A stretch of 64,000 bases of DNA, from positions 1-64,000 of the forward strand of contig JADJKL010000012.1 in NCBI GenBank assembly GCA_016706055.1. The letters run 5' to 3'. Below the pieces are notes generated by a model. It saw only the letters and a list, made by a program, of their open reading frames with translations, searched no databases and was not told the DNA's origin. The position numbers and the translations under genes were made by a program. Shown one piece after another: positions 31,551-41,212 of this stretch. Position 1 is the stretch's first letter. Every line of letters begins with the position of its first letter. This stretch comes from Chitinophagaceae bacterium (GTDB lineage Bacteria > Bacteroidota > Bacteroidia > Chitinophagales > Chitinophagaceae).

Positions 31551-31695
31551 AATTTACTATAGTTGGTTAATTAGCCTTGCGAATATCGGTTGTAACAGTT
31601 AAAGAATTTTGAAAAAGTTTATGGTTGGCCAAATTTCTGTATTTTGTACACTTCTAACGATTAAGGATTCTGATTTTTCATCTAAAAACAATTGT

Positions 31696-33354
31696 ATGGA
31701 TCAAATTGCAAAAGCTCCCAAACACCCAAAAGGATTATTTGTATTATTCTTTACCGAAATGTGGGAACGTTTTGGCTATTACCTGATGGTAGGTATTCTA
31801 CTTCTTTACTTGACGGACACTACAACCGGTGGTAAAGAAATGACAAGAGGTATGGGAGTTGATGTAGTAGGTACTTTTATCGCATTAGTTTATTTAACGC
31901 CTTTTATCGGAGGTCTTATAGCAGACAGGTACCTCGGTTATCTAAAATCAATTTTTATCGGAGGCTCCATGATGGCCGCAGGTTATCTTGGATTAGCCTT
32001 GCCTGGAGATTTGGCTATGTATGTTTCTTTGGGTTTAATAATCGTTGGTAACGGCTTCTTTAAACCAAACATTTCTGTGTTACTTGGCAATTTGTATAAC
32101 AAAGAAGAACTAAAACCTCTAAAAGATAATGCCTATAATATCTTTTATATGGGTATTAATATAGGAGCACTTTTCTGCAATTTCGTAGCAGCCTATCTTC
32201 GAAATGCTTATGGCTGGGGCTATGCATTTGCCGCAGCAGGTATTGGATTAATAATTGGCTTGATATGGCTGGCACTTCAGGTAAAACATGTGAAAGAAGC
32301 TGATATAAAAAGGCCAATGGAACCGGGTGATATGCCTATTTCAAAAATATTTATATCTGTATTTCTACCAATGATTGTTTTTGGAATTATTGGTTGGTTT
32401 ATTCCAGGAAATATTATGAATTCCGACTCCAATGATGCATTTATTTTTGCCTGTATCCCTGTCATTTTCTTCTACGTAAATCTTTGGCGAAAAGGGAATG
32501 AGCAAGACAAGAAAGGTATTGGCGCATTACTATTCATCTTCACTGTTTCAATAATTTTCTGGACAATTTATAATCAAAATTCAACAGGCTTAACTATTTG
32601 GGCAGAATCGCATACAGACAGACAAATAACTTCTGTGCTAGAAGGGCCTGCCAGTAAAATTGATATGGTTCAAAGAATAACTGCTGAACCATACGAGGTA
32701 ACAAAAGTTGACCAATACATGAGGCCGGTATTGGATGCAAAAGGTGTTCCGATAAAAGAAATGGGTCCTGATCCTTATTTGAATAATTTACCAAAAGATA
32801 AATGGCCTGCGGCCGGAGAAGAGCTAAAGCTAACGAATGCAGAATTGTATCAATCAATCAATCCATTCTTCATCGTAATTCTCACTCCTTTACTTTTAGG
32901 TTTCTTTGCTTTTTTAAGTAAACGAAAAAAGGAACCTTCTACAATGAGTAAGTTTGGCTATGCATTAATTATTGCCGGACTAAGTGCTTTGGTAATGGTG
33001 TTTGCCGTAATGTCTGTGCCAAGCATCTATTTATATAAAACGGCCGGCCTCTGGCTGGTCTTGACTTATTTTGTTTTCACCATCAGTGAAATATTTTTAA
33101 GCCCGATTGGATTATCGTTGGTATCCAAGTTATCGCCGCCACGGTTAACTGCATTGATGATGGGAGGATGGTTTCTTTCTACTTCACTAGGCGGAAAAGT
33201 TGCTGGTGTAATGGCAAGTTTCTGGGATAAGATGCCAGACAAAAGAATTTTCTTCGGCATTATCGCTGTAGCTGCAGTGCTTGGCGGTTTACTTATTTTT
33301 AGTAAAATCAAAGGATTAAACCAGATTGTAAAAGATAAAACTGGTTCTGTATAA
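31696..33354 (+). CDS. POT-family peptide MFS transporter 1
   Basis: This proton-coupled oligopeptide transporter has about 552 residues and 12-14 membrane segments. The family signatures are LFVLFFTEMWERFGYYLMVGILLLYLTD (ExxERFxYY), the GGLIADRYLGYLKSI loop, GNGFFKPNISVLLGNLY and FYMGINIGALF. The ATG at 31696 gives the standard N-terminus (MDQIAKAPKHPKG); an upstream TTG adds 29 unlikely residues. A periplasmic insert lies about 310-370. It is the first of three tandem POT genes, each followed by its own terminator. Confidence 0.92.
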   Translation: MDQIAKAPKHPKGLFVLFFTEMWERFGYYLMVGILLLYLTDTTTGGKEMTRGMGVDVVGTFIALVYLTPFIGGLIADRYLGYLKSIFIGGSMMAAGYLGLALPGDLAMYVSLGLIIVGNGFFKPNISVLLGNLYNKEELKPLKDNAYNIFYMGINIGALFCNFVAAYLRNAYGWGYAFAAAGIGLIIGLIWLALQVKHVKEADIKRPMEPGDMPISKIFISVFLPMIVFGIIGWFIPGNIMNSDSNDAFIFACIPVIFFYVNLWRKGNEQDKKGIGALLFIFTVSIIFWTIYNQNSTGLTIWAESHTDRQITSVLEGPASKIDMVQRITAEPYEVTKVDQYMRPVLDAKGVPIKEMGPDPYLNNLPKDKWPAAGEELKLTNAELYQSINPFFIVILTPLLLGFFAFLSKRKKEPSTMSKFGYALIIAGLSALVMVFAVMSVPSIYLYKTAGLWLVLTYFVFTISEIFLSPIGLSLVSKLSPPRLTALMMGGWFLSTSLGGKVAGVMASFWDKMPDKRIFFGIIAVAAVLGGLLIFSKIKGLNQIVKDKTGSV

Positions 33355-33373
33355 TTTTTTTAACCGTATTTTA

Positions 33374-33400
33374 AAAGGTGGCCTTCAAAGCCACCTTTTT
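33374..33400 (+). terminator. Rho-independent terminator after POT 1
   Basis: AAGGTGGC and GCCACCTT pair around CTTCAAA and are followed by a T-run. Confidence 0.8.
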
Positions 33401-33432
33401 TATTTATTTTCAAGCCTACTAAAATATACTTG

Positions 33433-35145
33433 ATGGAAAATTTAAATCAATCTACATCACATCCAAGAGGTCTATATGTTTTATTCTTTACTGAAATGTG
33501 GGAACGTTTTGGTTATTATCTGATGCTTGGAATTTTTGCCCTCTACATGCTAGACAGTACACAAAATGGTGGTATGGGTTTTTCAGCATCAAAAAAATCA
33601 GACATCTATGGCACTTACCTCGGCTTAGTTTACTTAACACCATTTATTGGCGGACTACTAGCTGATAGAATTCTTGGCTACCGAAAAAGCATTATCATCG
33701 GCGCTTTACTGATGGCCGCAGGTTATATTGGCTTGGCCATGCCCGGCACAACTACATTCTACATTTCGTTACTGCTAATCATTGTTGGTAATGGTTTTTT
33801 TAAGCCAAATATTTCAACACTCGTAGGTAATCTTTATAATAAACCAGAGAACCAACATAAAAAAGATGCAGGCTACAATATCTTCTACATGGGAATTAAT
33901 ATAGGAGCTTTTGTCTGCAACTTTGTTGCTGCTTATATGCGTATCAATTATGGCTGGGGCTATGCCTTTGCTGCTGCTGGTGTAGGTATGCTGATTGGTC
34001 TTGTTTGGTTTATGGCAGGTATGAAACATGTAAAAGATGTTGATATAATCAAGCCTACAACTAAAGAAGATATACCGTTAAAGAAAATTCTAGCTGTTGT
34101 TTTTATACCAGTAATAATATGTGGCATTTTAGGTTGGTTTATTCCAGGTAATATTTTTGGCAGTGATAGTAATGATGCATTTCTGATTGGATGTGTACCA
34201 GTGGTAGCTTATTATATATCGCTTTGGTACAGAGCTACGCCGGAAGATAAAAACCCATTAGCAGCGTTGCTTACTGTAATGGGATGTGTGGTGGTATTCT
34301 GGGCTATTTTTCATCAGAATGGCGATGCCCTTACTGTGTGGGCAAAGGATTATACGGACAGAAAGATCCCAACTGTAGTAGTTGGCGCTGCGGATAAAGT
34401 CGATTTAGTGCAAACAGTCAACTATCATGAATCCATTAATTATAATAAAGAGGAATTTGAAACCTATTTAACAGGTTTAAAAAATCAAAAAGATTCATTA
34501 TCCGCTGCCGGAAATAAATCTGCCGCTGATGCTGTTGCAAAAACAATTGCTATCCGTGATAATTCGAGAGAGTATTTTACCAACTTACCTGAAGATAAAC
34601 GACCAGCAAAGGGTCAGGACCTTAAATTGATTTCTACAGAATTATTTCAATCCATCAATCCATTTTGGGTAATTGTCTTAACGCCTTTGGTAGTCGGCAT
34701 ATTCGGTTTTTTGCGACGAAGAGGTAAAGAGCCATCCACTCCTGCAAAAATTGCAATTGGTTTATTAGTAACAGCACTTTCTGCATTGGTGATGGTAGCT
34801 GCTGTAAAATCAATTAATACATCTGCTGATAAAGCGTCTGCCATCTGGTTATGGGCCAGTTATGGAGTTATTACTATCGGAGAATTATGTCTTTCCCCAA
34901 TGGGATTATCATTGGTTTCAAAATTAAGTCCACCAAGATTAACGTCATTAATGATGGGCGGTTGGTTCTTGTCAACAAGCATAGGAAATAAGTTGTCAGG
35001 AATTTTATCCGGCTTATGGGAAGGATATGATGACAAATCAAATTTTTTCCTCACCAATTTCTTTATTGTAATAGTTCCAGCAATTGCATTATTCCTTTTA
35101 TTGCGATGGCTTAACAGGGTAATGAAAGAAAAAGGAGTGAAATAA
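33433..35145 (+). CDS. POT-family peptide MFS transporter 2
   Basis: This 570-residue transporter is closely related to the previous gene and shows the same motifs: YVLFFTEMWERFGYYLMLGIFALYML, GGLLADRILGYRKSI, NGFFKPNISTLVGNLY and FYMGINIGAFVCN. A longer periplasmic insert (about 325-385) has low-complexity Lys/Ala/Asp content. The ATG at 33433 is preferred to the TTG one codon earlier. It has its own terminator. The pair looks like a tandem duplication with later divergence of the insert. Confidence 0.92.
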   Translation: MENLNQSTSHPRGLYVLFFTEMWERFGYYLMLGIFALYMLDSTQNGGMGFSASKKSDIYGTYLGLVYLTPFIGGLLADRILGYRKSIIIGALLMAAGYIGLAMPGTTTFYISLLLIIVGNGFFKPNISTLVGNLYNKPENQHKKDAGYNIFYMGINIGAFVCNFVAAYMRINYGWGYAFAAAGVGMLIGLVWFMAGMKHVKDVDIIKPTTKEDIPLKKILAVVFIPVIICGILGWFIPGNIFGSDSNDAFLIGCVPVVAYYISLWYRATPEDKNPLAALLTVMGCVVVFWAIFHQNGDALTVWAKDYTDRKIPTVVVGAADKVDLVQTVNYHESINYNKEEFETYLTGLKNQKDSLSAAGNKSAADAVAKTIAIRDNSREYFTNLPEDKRPAKGQDLKLISTELFQSINPFWVIVLTPLVVGIFGFLRRRGKEPSTPAKIAIGLLVTALSALVMVAAVKSINTSADKASAIWLWASYGVITIGELCLSPMGLSLVSKLSPPRLTSLMMGGWFLSTSIGNKLSGILSGLWEGYDDKSNFFLTNFFIVIVPAIALFLLLRWLNRVMKEKGVK

Positions 35146-35165
35146 TAAATTGATTATCTACTTTT

Positions 35166-35195
35166 AAGAGCCGTAATATTCCGGCTCTTTTTTTT
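35166..35195 (+). terminator. Rho-independent terminator after POT 2
   Basis: AAGAGCCG and CGGCTCTT pair around an 8-nt loop, followed by a long T-run. Confidence 0.85.
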
Positions 35196-35207
35196 ATCTT
35201 TCAAATT

Positions 35208-36700
35208 ATGGAAGTAACTACCGATCAATTGCAACAAAACAATAGCAAGCAACCTAAGCAGCTTTATCTTTTATTTTTTGCAGAAATGTGGGAAAGGTTT
35301 TCGTTCTATGGAATGAAGGCTCTGTTGATTGCTTACATGGTGAGTGAGTTAAATTATGATGATCCGAAAGCTTATGCAATACTTGGTTCCTATGCAGCAT
35401 TAGTTTACACCATGCCGATGTTTGGCGGTTTTATGGCGGATAAATTTATTGGCTATCAGCGGGCAGTAATGTTTGGGGGAATATTGATGACTTTAGGTCA
35501 TTTTATTTTAGCCTTACCTACAGATTGGAGTTTTTTTTATGGAATGGCTTTTATTATTTGTGGCAATGGTTTTTTCAAGCCGAATATTTCAAGCCTGGTT
35601 GGAACTTTGTATAGTGAGAATGATCCGAGAAGGGATAGTGGGTTTTCTATTTTTTATATGGGGATTAATATCGGTGCTGCTATCGGTGGTTTTCTATGTG
35701 CCTATGTTGCAAAGAATATAATTGGCATTTCGGTTTTGGCTTAGCAGGCATTTTCATGGCACTAGGCTTCATTGTTTTTGTATATGGTAAGAAAACTTTA
35801 GGAGAAAAAGGATTACCGCCTGATTATGAAGTTTTAAAAAAACCAGTATTCGCATTTTTAAAACCAGAACACCTCATATATGGAGGAACTTTATTGACAA
35901 TTCCTTTAGTTGTTACATTGTTTCACCAATATCATTTGATGGATTACATAATGTTTGGTCTAGGTATAATTGCTCTACTATATGTTTTATCGGTAGGAAT
36001 GAAAATGGAAAAAGGGCCAAAGCTTAAATTATTTGCAGCCCTTCTTATGATTATTTTCTCAATAGTGTTCTGGGCTATTTATGAACAAAACGCCGGCTCG
36101 ATGAATTTATTAGCCGAAAGAAATGCTCAAATGGAACTATTTGGCATTGATTTACCAGAACTATCAATGAATAATTTTTTACCTCCGGGATGGGTAATTA
36201 TATTAACGATGATTGTTGCACCACTTTGGCCATGGTTAAATAAAAGAGGAAAAGAACCAAGCACACCCATGAAGTTTGCGTTATCGTTTATTTTTCTTGG
36301 CGCAGGTTTTATGGTATTCTATTTAGGTTGTCATGCAAATGAGTCAACAGGCATATTGCCATTGTGGCCATTTCTTTGGGGTTATTGTTTTATTATTTTG
36401 GGAGAGCTATGTCTTTCGCCAATTGGATTATCAATGGTAACTAAACTCTCGCCTGCAAAAATGGTTTCATTAATGATGGGTATCTGGTTTTTTGCATCAG
36501 CCATCGGAGAATTCTTGGCAGGCAAAATAGGATCTATGATGAGTGTACCTAAAGAAATACTTGCGAAAAACGACCCGGTTCTTTCTTTACCTTATTATGC
36601 TGATGTGATACTAAAAATTGGAATTGCCTCTGCTGTAATCGGCTTCTTGCTGATGTTTACTGTTCCGTTTTTAAAACGGTGGATGGGAAATGTGAAATAA
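35208..36700 (+). pseudogene. POT-family peptide MFS transporter 3, one frameshift
   Basis: This third POT transporter starts QLYLLFFAEMWERFSFYGMKALLIAYMVSELNYDD and has GNGFFKPNISSLVGTLY and FYMGINIGAAIGGFLCAYVAK. The frame breaks at a short A run (35711-35713). Adding one A gives CAYVAKEYNWHFGFGLAGIFMALG and a continuous protein of about 497 residues ending at 36700. It lacks the large periplasmic insert of the other two, so it belongs to a different subgroup (DtpA/YdgR-like size). Either a recent pseudogene or, more likely, a base missed at a homopolymer. Confidence 0.88.
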
Positions 36701-36706
36701 AAAAAG

Positions 36707-36732
36707 TCCCATATAGCCTGAGGCCATATGGG
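36707..36732 (-). terminator. Terminator between convergent genes
   Basis: TCCCATAT and ATATGGGA pair, with inner GCC/GGC around TGA. On the minus strand it is followed by seven T, so it serves the DUF1501 gene; it can also stop POT 3 transcripts. Confidence 0.8.
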
Positions 36733-36766
36733 ATCATTCAGTTTCCGGTTACGGATCTAAATTATT

Positions 36767-37966
36767 TTAAATAAAATTTAGATACTCGTACTGTTTCATC
36801 AATATAGATTTATCATCTGCCTTCAGCCATTTGTTTAAAATGGTGGCATACACATTTTTAAAATCCACATTGTATTTCAAATCGCCTTCATTTAAATCAC
36901 TTAAGTCTGGCATTGGATTTAATATTCCTTTTTGTTTTAAACCGCCGCTAATCATAAACATATTGTTAGCTGTGCCATGATCGGTGCCGTTACTTGCATT
37001 TTGTTCTACCCTTCTGCCAAATTCAGAGAAAGAAAATAATAGTACATCATCAAAACGATGTTGCTCTTTCAGGTCTTTTACAAATGCTTTGATTGCATCA
37101 TTCATTTCAGTGAACAAACGATTCTGTTGTCCTTCCTGATTGATATGCGTATCAAAACTTCCTAAAGACACATAATATACTTTGGTATTTATTTCTGAAT
37201 AAATTAGCGATGCAATTGTTTTTAAACTGCTTCCAAGATTTGTAGTTGGATAAACTGCATTGGTAGGATGCATTCTGCTTTGCTTAAAAATATAATCTGC
37301 ACTGGATAGTGTTTCAGCCATTGTCTTATATAGATAATCTGCCGGCTGCTCTCCTGCTTCGTCTACATGGTTCTTCATTATATCTCTGAAGAATTTTTCA
37401 TTGGCTGTGCCGTATAATCTTCTTGGATCTTTTACTGCAATGCCTTTTATATGTTCTCCTTTTAATGCAAGGCTTAATACATCATCTATTTCAATTGCCT
37501 GTGTTGGCTTATCACATCCTTTGCATTGCGAATCAAGATAACGACCCATCCAGCCATTGGTCCAGTATTCATTGCTGTCACTGGCGGTATGCCAGATGTC
37601 CATACTTCTAAAGTGTGAACGATCCGGATTTGGATACCCTACGTTATTTAAAATAGAAAGGCTTCCATCATCATATAATTCTTTCAATCCTTTCAGTGCA
37701 GGATTTAAACCAACTTCATCCGTTAGTGCCAAAACTTTATCTTTTGCAATACCTAATTTAGGTCTTGCTTTATAATATAAATCATTCCTGAATGGAATTA
37801 CTGTATTCAATCCATCATTACCGCCGCTGAGTTGTAGTATAACAACAACTTTGTTTCCCGGCAATACCATGCTCTTGCTTTCAAAAGCTTTTAGAAACTT
37901 TGGTACAAGTAAGGATGCTGTTGCCAGCGAACCGATTTGAATAAATTCTTTCCGTTTGATTACCAT
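36767..37966 (-). CDS. DUF1501 family protein
   Basis: This is a 399-residue exported protein of the DUF1501 (sulfatase/phosphatase-like fold) family. It has an N-terminal signal-like stretch (FIQIGSLATASLLVPKFLKAF). The landmarks are VVVILQLSGGNDGLNTVIPF (metal-site Asp in GGNDG), YPNPDRSHFRSMDIWHTAS, YYVSLGSFDTHINQEGQQ, FSEFGRRVEQNASNGTDHGTANNMFMI. These proteins almost always occur beside a DUF1800 gene, as here. Their biochemical role is unknown. The usual tight pairing is interrupted by a 239-bp gap that contains a small repeat element. Confidence 0.92.
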   Translation of the reverse strand: MVIKRKEFIQIGSLATASLLVPKFLKAFESKSMVLPGNKVVVILQLSGGNDGLNTVIPFRNDLYYKARPKLGIAKDKVLALTDEVGLNPALKGLKELYDDGSLSILNNVGYPNPDRSHFRSMDIWHTASDSNEYWTNGWMGRYLDSQCKGCDKPTQAIEIDDVLSLALKGEHIKGIAVKDPRRLYGTANEKFFRDIMKNHVDEAGEQPADYLYKTMAETLSSADYIFKQSRMHPTNAVYPTTNLGSSLKTIASLIYSEINTKVYYVSLGSFDTHINQEGQQNRLFTEMNDAIKAFVKDLKEQHRFDDVLLFSFSEFGRRVEQNASNGTDHGTANNMFMISGGLKQKGILNPMPDLSDLNEGDLKYNVDFKNVYATILNKWLKADDKSILMKQYEYLNFI

Positions 37967-38070
37967 AAAAAAGCTTTACAATACCTGCGAAGAGAGCAGA
38001 ACTTCTATTCACAGCCCTAAAAGCAATGAATAGTTTTTTTTATTAAAAAAATGTTGAGTAGCGAACTGAA

Positions 38071-38136
38071 AGTTGAAGAGTGCGACGCAACAAAAGCTCA
38101 TCAAGGAACTAAAGCTGGAATCATAATCTTTCAACT
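38071..38136. repeat. Small repeat element with short terminal inverted repeats
   Basis: AGTTGAA at 38071-38077 and TTCAACT at 38130-38136 bracket an otherwise unremarkable sequence containing GAGTGCGACGCAAC, a word I associate with dispersed elements of these genomes. It lies between the DUF1501 and DUF1800 genes. Confidence 0.4.
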
Positions 38137-38180
38137 ATAATTTAAAGAACTGTCAAAACAAATAATAAAAGACTAAACCT

Positions 38181-38200
38181 AAGTTCCCTTTCAGGGGACA
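38181..38200. repeat. C-run/G-run palindromic mini-repeat
   Basis: TTCCCTTTCAGGGGACAG is the same repeat type as 10844-10878. It lies just after the DUF1800 stop codon. Confidence 0.45.
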
Positions 38201-38205
38201 GGTGT

Positions 38206-39693
38206 TTAACACAATTGATATTCCGGCGTACTCATAACCTGGAGTGTAGCCGTTCTTATAAAATTCTCTCTTCCTGTCTGATCGGAATACTGCTTGATCA
38301 AGTCCATGCTTACACTGGATTTTACCTGCAATAGATTTTTCGAAACTTCATCTGCAAGTTTTTCTCTAGGCACTGCCTCGTAATTTTTATACAACGGTTT
38401 CCAGTCTACATCTGCATTGATCATTTGCTTTCGCATACCTGCATACCCTGCTGCCTGCTGACCACCCTTCTTATTACCCTTCATTTGCCCATCACCATCT
38501 TTCATACCCATCATCACATCATCATCGTCTTTGGCACTTACATTCATTTCATCAATATCATTAATCAACTTTGGAATCCGCATCCGCATCATCAGCGAAG
38601 AGCTATCTATCCATGTTTTTCCACCCGGCCACCCTGCTACATTTGGCGGATAAAATAATAATTGACCAAGTACTCTTTGTAAAAGCATTAATGCTTCTTC
38701 GTTTTCTAATTTCATTGGCAACATACGCTGAATACCTACTAATAATTCAACCGGAGACTTTATTAATGCTCCCACATTTTTTTCTTCGTAAAACCAATCG
38801 CTGGTAAAAATATCTTCTAGTAATGGTGTAATTTCATAATCATTTTTATGAAATCGGTCTGCCAGCCATTCTACTTTTGCCTCGTCAATCTGTTCATTAA
38901 CGAAAAATTTATAAATCTTCCTTGTAATATATTTTGCTGTTGCCTTTTGATCGAGTAAAATGTCCAGCACTTCTCCTCCATCAAAATTTCCAGTTTTACC
39001 TAACACTGTTTTACTTCCAAAGTCGTGTTGAAAACGACGGAAAACATATTCTCCTTTTACATTGGAACTCCAGCCTGTAAAAGCTCTTGCTGCTTCTTTT
39101 ACATCATGCTCAGTATAATTTCCACGGCCAAGAGTAAACAGTTCCATTACTTCCCGTGCAAAATTCTCATTAGGATGATCTTTTTTATTTTGCTGATTAT
39201 TCAGAAAATTCAACATGGCTGCTGATTTGGAAATCTCCTTCAGCATGACTCCAAAATTACCCAATGCATTTGTTCTTATTGTATCGAGCAAGCCTTGTTG
39301 ATAAAATACATTCAGATTTCTGCAGGCGAAATGCCCATGCCAGAAAAAAGCCATTTTTTCCCGCAACTGCGAAGAAGAGTTTACCATTTCATGCATCCAG
39401 TACATATTGAGGTTACGAACACCTTCCCTGTTTTTTTGCTGACGCATTTTTCTTTCATCCGAATCCAGTTCCTTTTTTTGCTGACGACCTATTTCTTCAA
39501 TACCCTGCATTAAGCCTTTGAGGTAATCATCGGCCACATCCATATACGCTGGCTTTTTGGAAGAGGCCTTTTTAAGCGCCGTAAAAAATTGTTTGGTAGT
39601 ATATTTTGAAAGATCGCCAAGTTGTTCGACTGCAGGACCAAAGCCAGCCCGCCAAAGCAGATGCTGATTTTTAACCTGATTAGATAATGCCAT
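38206..39693 (-). CDS. DUF1800 family protein
   Basis: This 495-residue protein is the usual partner of DUF1501. The landmarks are LLWRAGFGPAVEQLGDL, MREKMAFFWHGHFACRNLNVFYQQG, PNENFAREVMELFTLGRGNYTEHDVKEAARAFTGWS, FRRFQHDFGSKTVLGKTGNFDGGEVLDILL, FYPPNVAGWPGGKTWIDSSSLMMRMRIP, and the end FIRTATLQVMSTPEYQLC. No signal peptide is seen at this start. A Met/Lys/Gly-rich low-complexity stretch (DDDDVMMGMKDGDGQMKGNKKGG) interrupts the C-terminal part. The pair is thought to act in the envelope, but the role is not known. Confidence 0.93.
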   Translation of the reverse strand: MALSNQVKNQHLLWRAGFGPAVEQLGDLSKYTTKQFFTALKKASSKKPAYMDVADDYLKGLMQGIEEIGRQQKKELDSDERKMRQQKNREGVRNLNMYWMHEMVNSSSQLREKMAFFWHGHFACRNLNVFYQQGLLDTIRTNALGNFGVMLKEISKSAAMLNFLNNQQNKKDHPNENFAREVMELFTLGRGNYTEHDVKEAARAFTGWSSNVKGEYVFRRFQHDFGSKTVLGKTGNFDGGEVLDILLDQKATAKYITRKIYKFFVNEQIDEAKVEWLADRFHKNDYEITPLLEDIFTSDWFYEEKNVGALIKSPVELLVGIQRMLPMKLENEEALMLLQRVLGQLLFYPPNVAGWPGGKTWIDSSSLMMRMRIPKLINDIDEMNVSAKDDDDVMMGMKDGDGQMKGNKKGGQQAAGYAGMRKQMINADVDWKPLYKNYEAVPREKLADEVSKNLLQVKSSVSMDLIKQYSDQTGRENFIRTATLQVMSTPEYQLC

Positions 39694-39812
39694 GTACTAA
39701 ATTTTAGTTTTCAGACTATTGTGAAGGAATTAAGTTTAAAAGAGGCCGTTGAGTTTTTTTATAACGTAAAAAAAGAAAGGTTATTTTTAGTTTATAATCT
39801 TTGATTAAAATT

Positions 39813-40868
39813 ATGAAGCTTCGGGCATTAAAATACATATCTCCGTTCTTACTTTATCTTGGTGCCTTCTGGGCATTTTCGACTACCGGCTGGGAAGTAT
39901 GGATTCCTGTTTTCTATGCTTTTTTTATCATTCCTTTATTAGAATTATTTATCAAACCAAATGCCAGCAATTTGAATGCGGCAGAAGAGGAAGTTGTTCG
40001 TAATGACAGATCATATGATATTTTATTATACTTAGTTGTTCTTTTACAGTTTGCAGCTTTAAGCAGGTTCCTTTATGGTATGATGGTTGATGAATTAACC
40101 ACATTCGATATTACCGGCAGAATATTCGCCATGGGAATTTTATGTGGTGTATTTGGTATCAATGTAGCACATGAGCTAGGCCACAGAGTAAATAAGTTTG
40201 AACAGAACATAGCGAAAGCATTATTGCTAACTTCTCTTTACATGCATTTTTTTACAGAACATAACAAAGGCCATCATAAAAGAGTGGCTACTCCAGAAGA
40301 CCCAAGCAGTGCAAGATATGGCGAACCAGTTTATATCTTTTATTTTCGCACCATTGTCTTTAGTTATATCAGTGCATGGCATATTGCCAATGAAGAAATG
40401 AGAAAAAAGGGTAAATCAGTTTTCTCATTGAAGAATGAAATGGTTCAATTCGCTTTTATTCAATTAGCATTTTTGGGTTTAATCTTTTTTCTTACAAGCT
40501 GGTTGGTTACCATTTATTTTATTGCTGCTGCATTTATCGGCATATTGTTATTAGAAACTGTAAACTATATAGAGCATTATGGCTTGCAACGAAAAGCAAC
40601 TGGCGAAGGAAAATATGAAAGAGCAATGCCGGAACATAGCTGGAACAGCGACCATATTATCGGCAGGCTGATGTTATTTGAACTAAGTCGCCACAGCGAT
40701 CATCATTATATGGCGAGCCGTAAATACCAGGTGCTGCGGCATCATGACAATTCTCCGCAAATGCCAACTGGTTATCCAGGAATGATTTTGCTTTCGCTTT
40801 TTCCGCCTGTATGGTTTTATGTAATGAACAGAAGGATTAAGAGATTGCAATCACTTAGTTCTGTTTAG
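39813..40868 (+). CDS. alkB: Alkane 1-monooxygenase (AlkB)
   Basis: This integral-membrane di-iron enzyme hydroxylates medium-chain alkanes or similar chains. The 351 residues have about six membrane segments and all histidine boxes: NVAHELGHRVN, EHNKGHHKRVATPEDPSSARYGE and ELSRHSDHHYMASRKYQVL, plus the AlkB-specific NYIEHYGLQRK. The ATG at 39813 is preferred over an upstream TTG. Electron transfer partners (rubredoxin) are not in the window. Fatty-acid or xenobiotic substrates are also possible. Its 3' end overlaps the convergent cytochrome c gene by 14 bp. Confidence 0.92.
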   Translation: MKLRALKYISPFLLYLGAFWAFSTTGWEVWIPVFYAFFIIPLLELFIKPNASNLNAAEEEVVRNDRSYDILLYLVVLLQFAALSRFLYGMMVDELTTFDITGRIFAMGILCGVFGINVAHELGHRVNKFEQNIAKALLLTSLYMHFFTEHNKGHHKRVATPEDPSSARYGEPVYIFYFRTIVFSYISAWHIANEEMRKKGKSVFSLKNEMVQFAFIQLAFLGLIFFLTSWLVTIYFIAAAFIGILLLETVNYIEHYGLQRKATGEGKYERAMPEHSWNSDHIIGRLMLFELSRHSDHHYMASRKYQVLRHHDNSPQMPTGYPGMILLSLFPPVWFYVMNRRIKRLQSLSSV

Positions 40869-41187
40869 CTGCATTTGCTTTTAAATAAGCAGTAACATGT
40901 ATGCCTTGCTCATCAGTTAATCTGGCTCTTGGAATCATGTAAGATAAAATTCCTTCCCATCTTTTTTCCGTGAATTGTTCTGGCAACGGCAAGTCATGAC
41001 ATTTGCCACAACGGTTGATAAATATTTGCTTTCCCTGAGTGAGATCAGCTTTTACAAGTGTTTCAGATTTTGTAGTAGAAATAACCGGCGATGGAGTTTC
41101 TCTTGAAGTGATAATTGGTACTGATTTTTTATTGCAGGCTGTTATTATAATAACAACGCAACTTAAGAAGCTTATTATTTTTTTCAT
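40855..41187 (-). CDS. Small cytochrome c-like lipoprotein
   Basis: This 110-residue envelope protein has a lipoprotein signal (lipobox ending IITAC). It carries one haem c motif, FINRCGKCHDLPLP (CxxCH), followed by a possible axial Met in ILSYMIPRARL. The fold would be a small mono-haem cytochrome c. It probably acts as a periplasmic electron carrier, but the partner is unknown. The coding end overlaps the convergent AlkB gene by 14 bp, so antisense interference is possible. It lies 25 bp downstream of serS. Confidence 0.85.
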   Translation of the reverse strand: MKKIISFLSCVVIIITACNKKSVPIITSRETPSPVISTTKSETLVKADLTQGKQIFINRCGKCHDLPLPEQFTEKRWEGILSYMIPRARLTDEQGIHVTAYLKANAAKQN

Positions 41188-41212
41188 TTACCTACGAAGA
41201 ATGTAAAAATTA

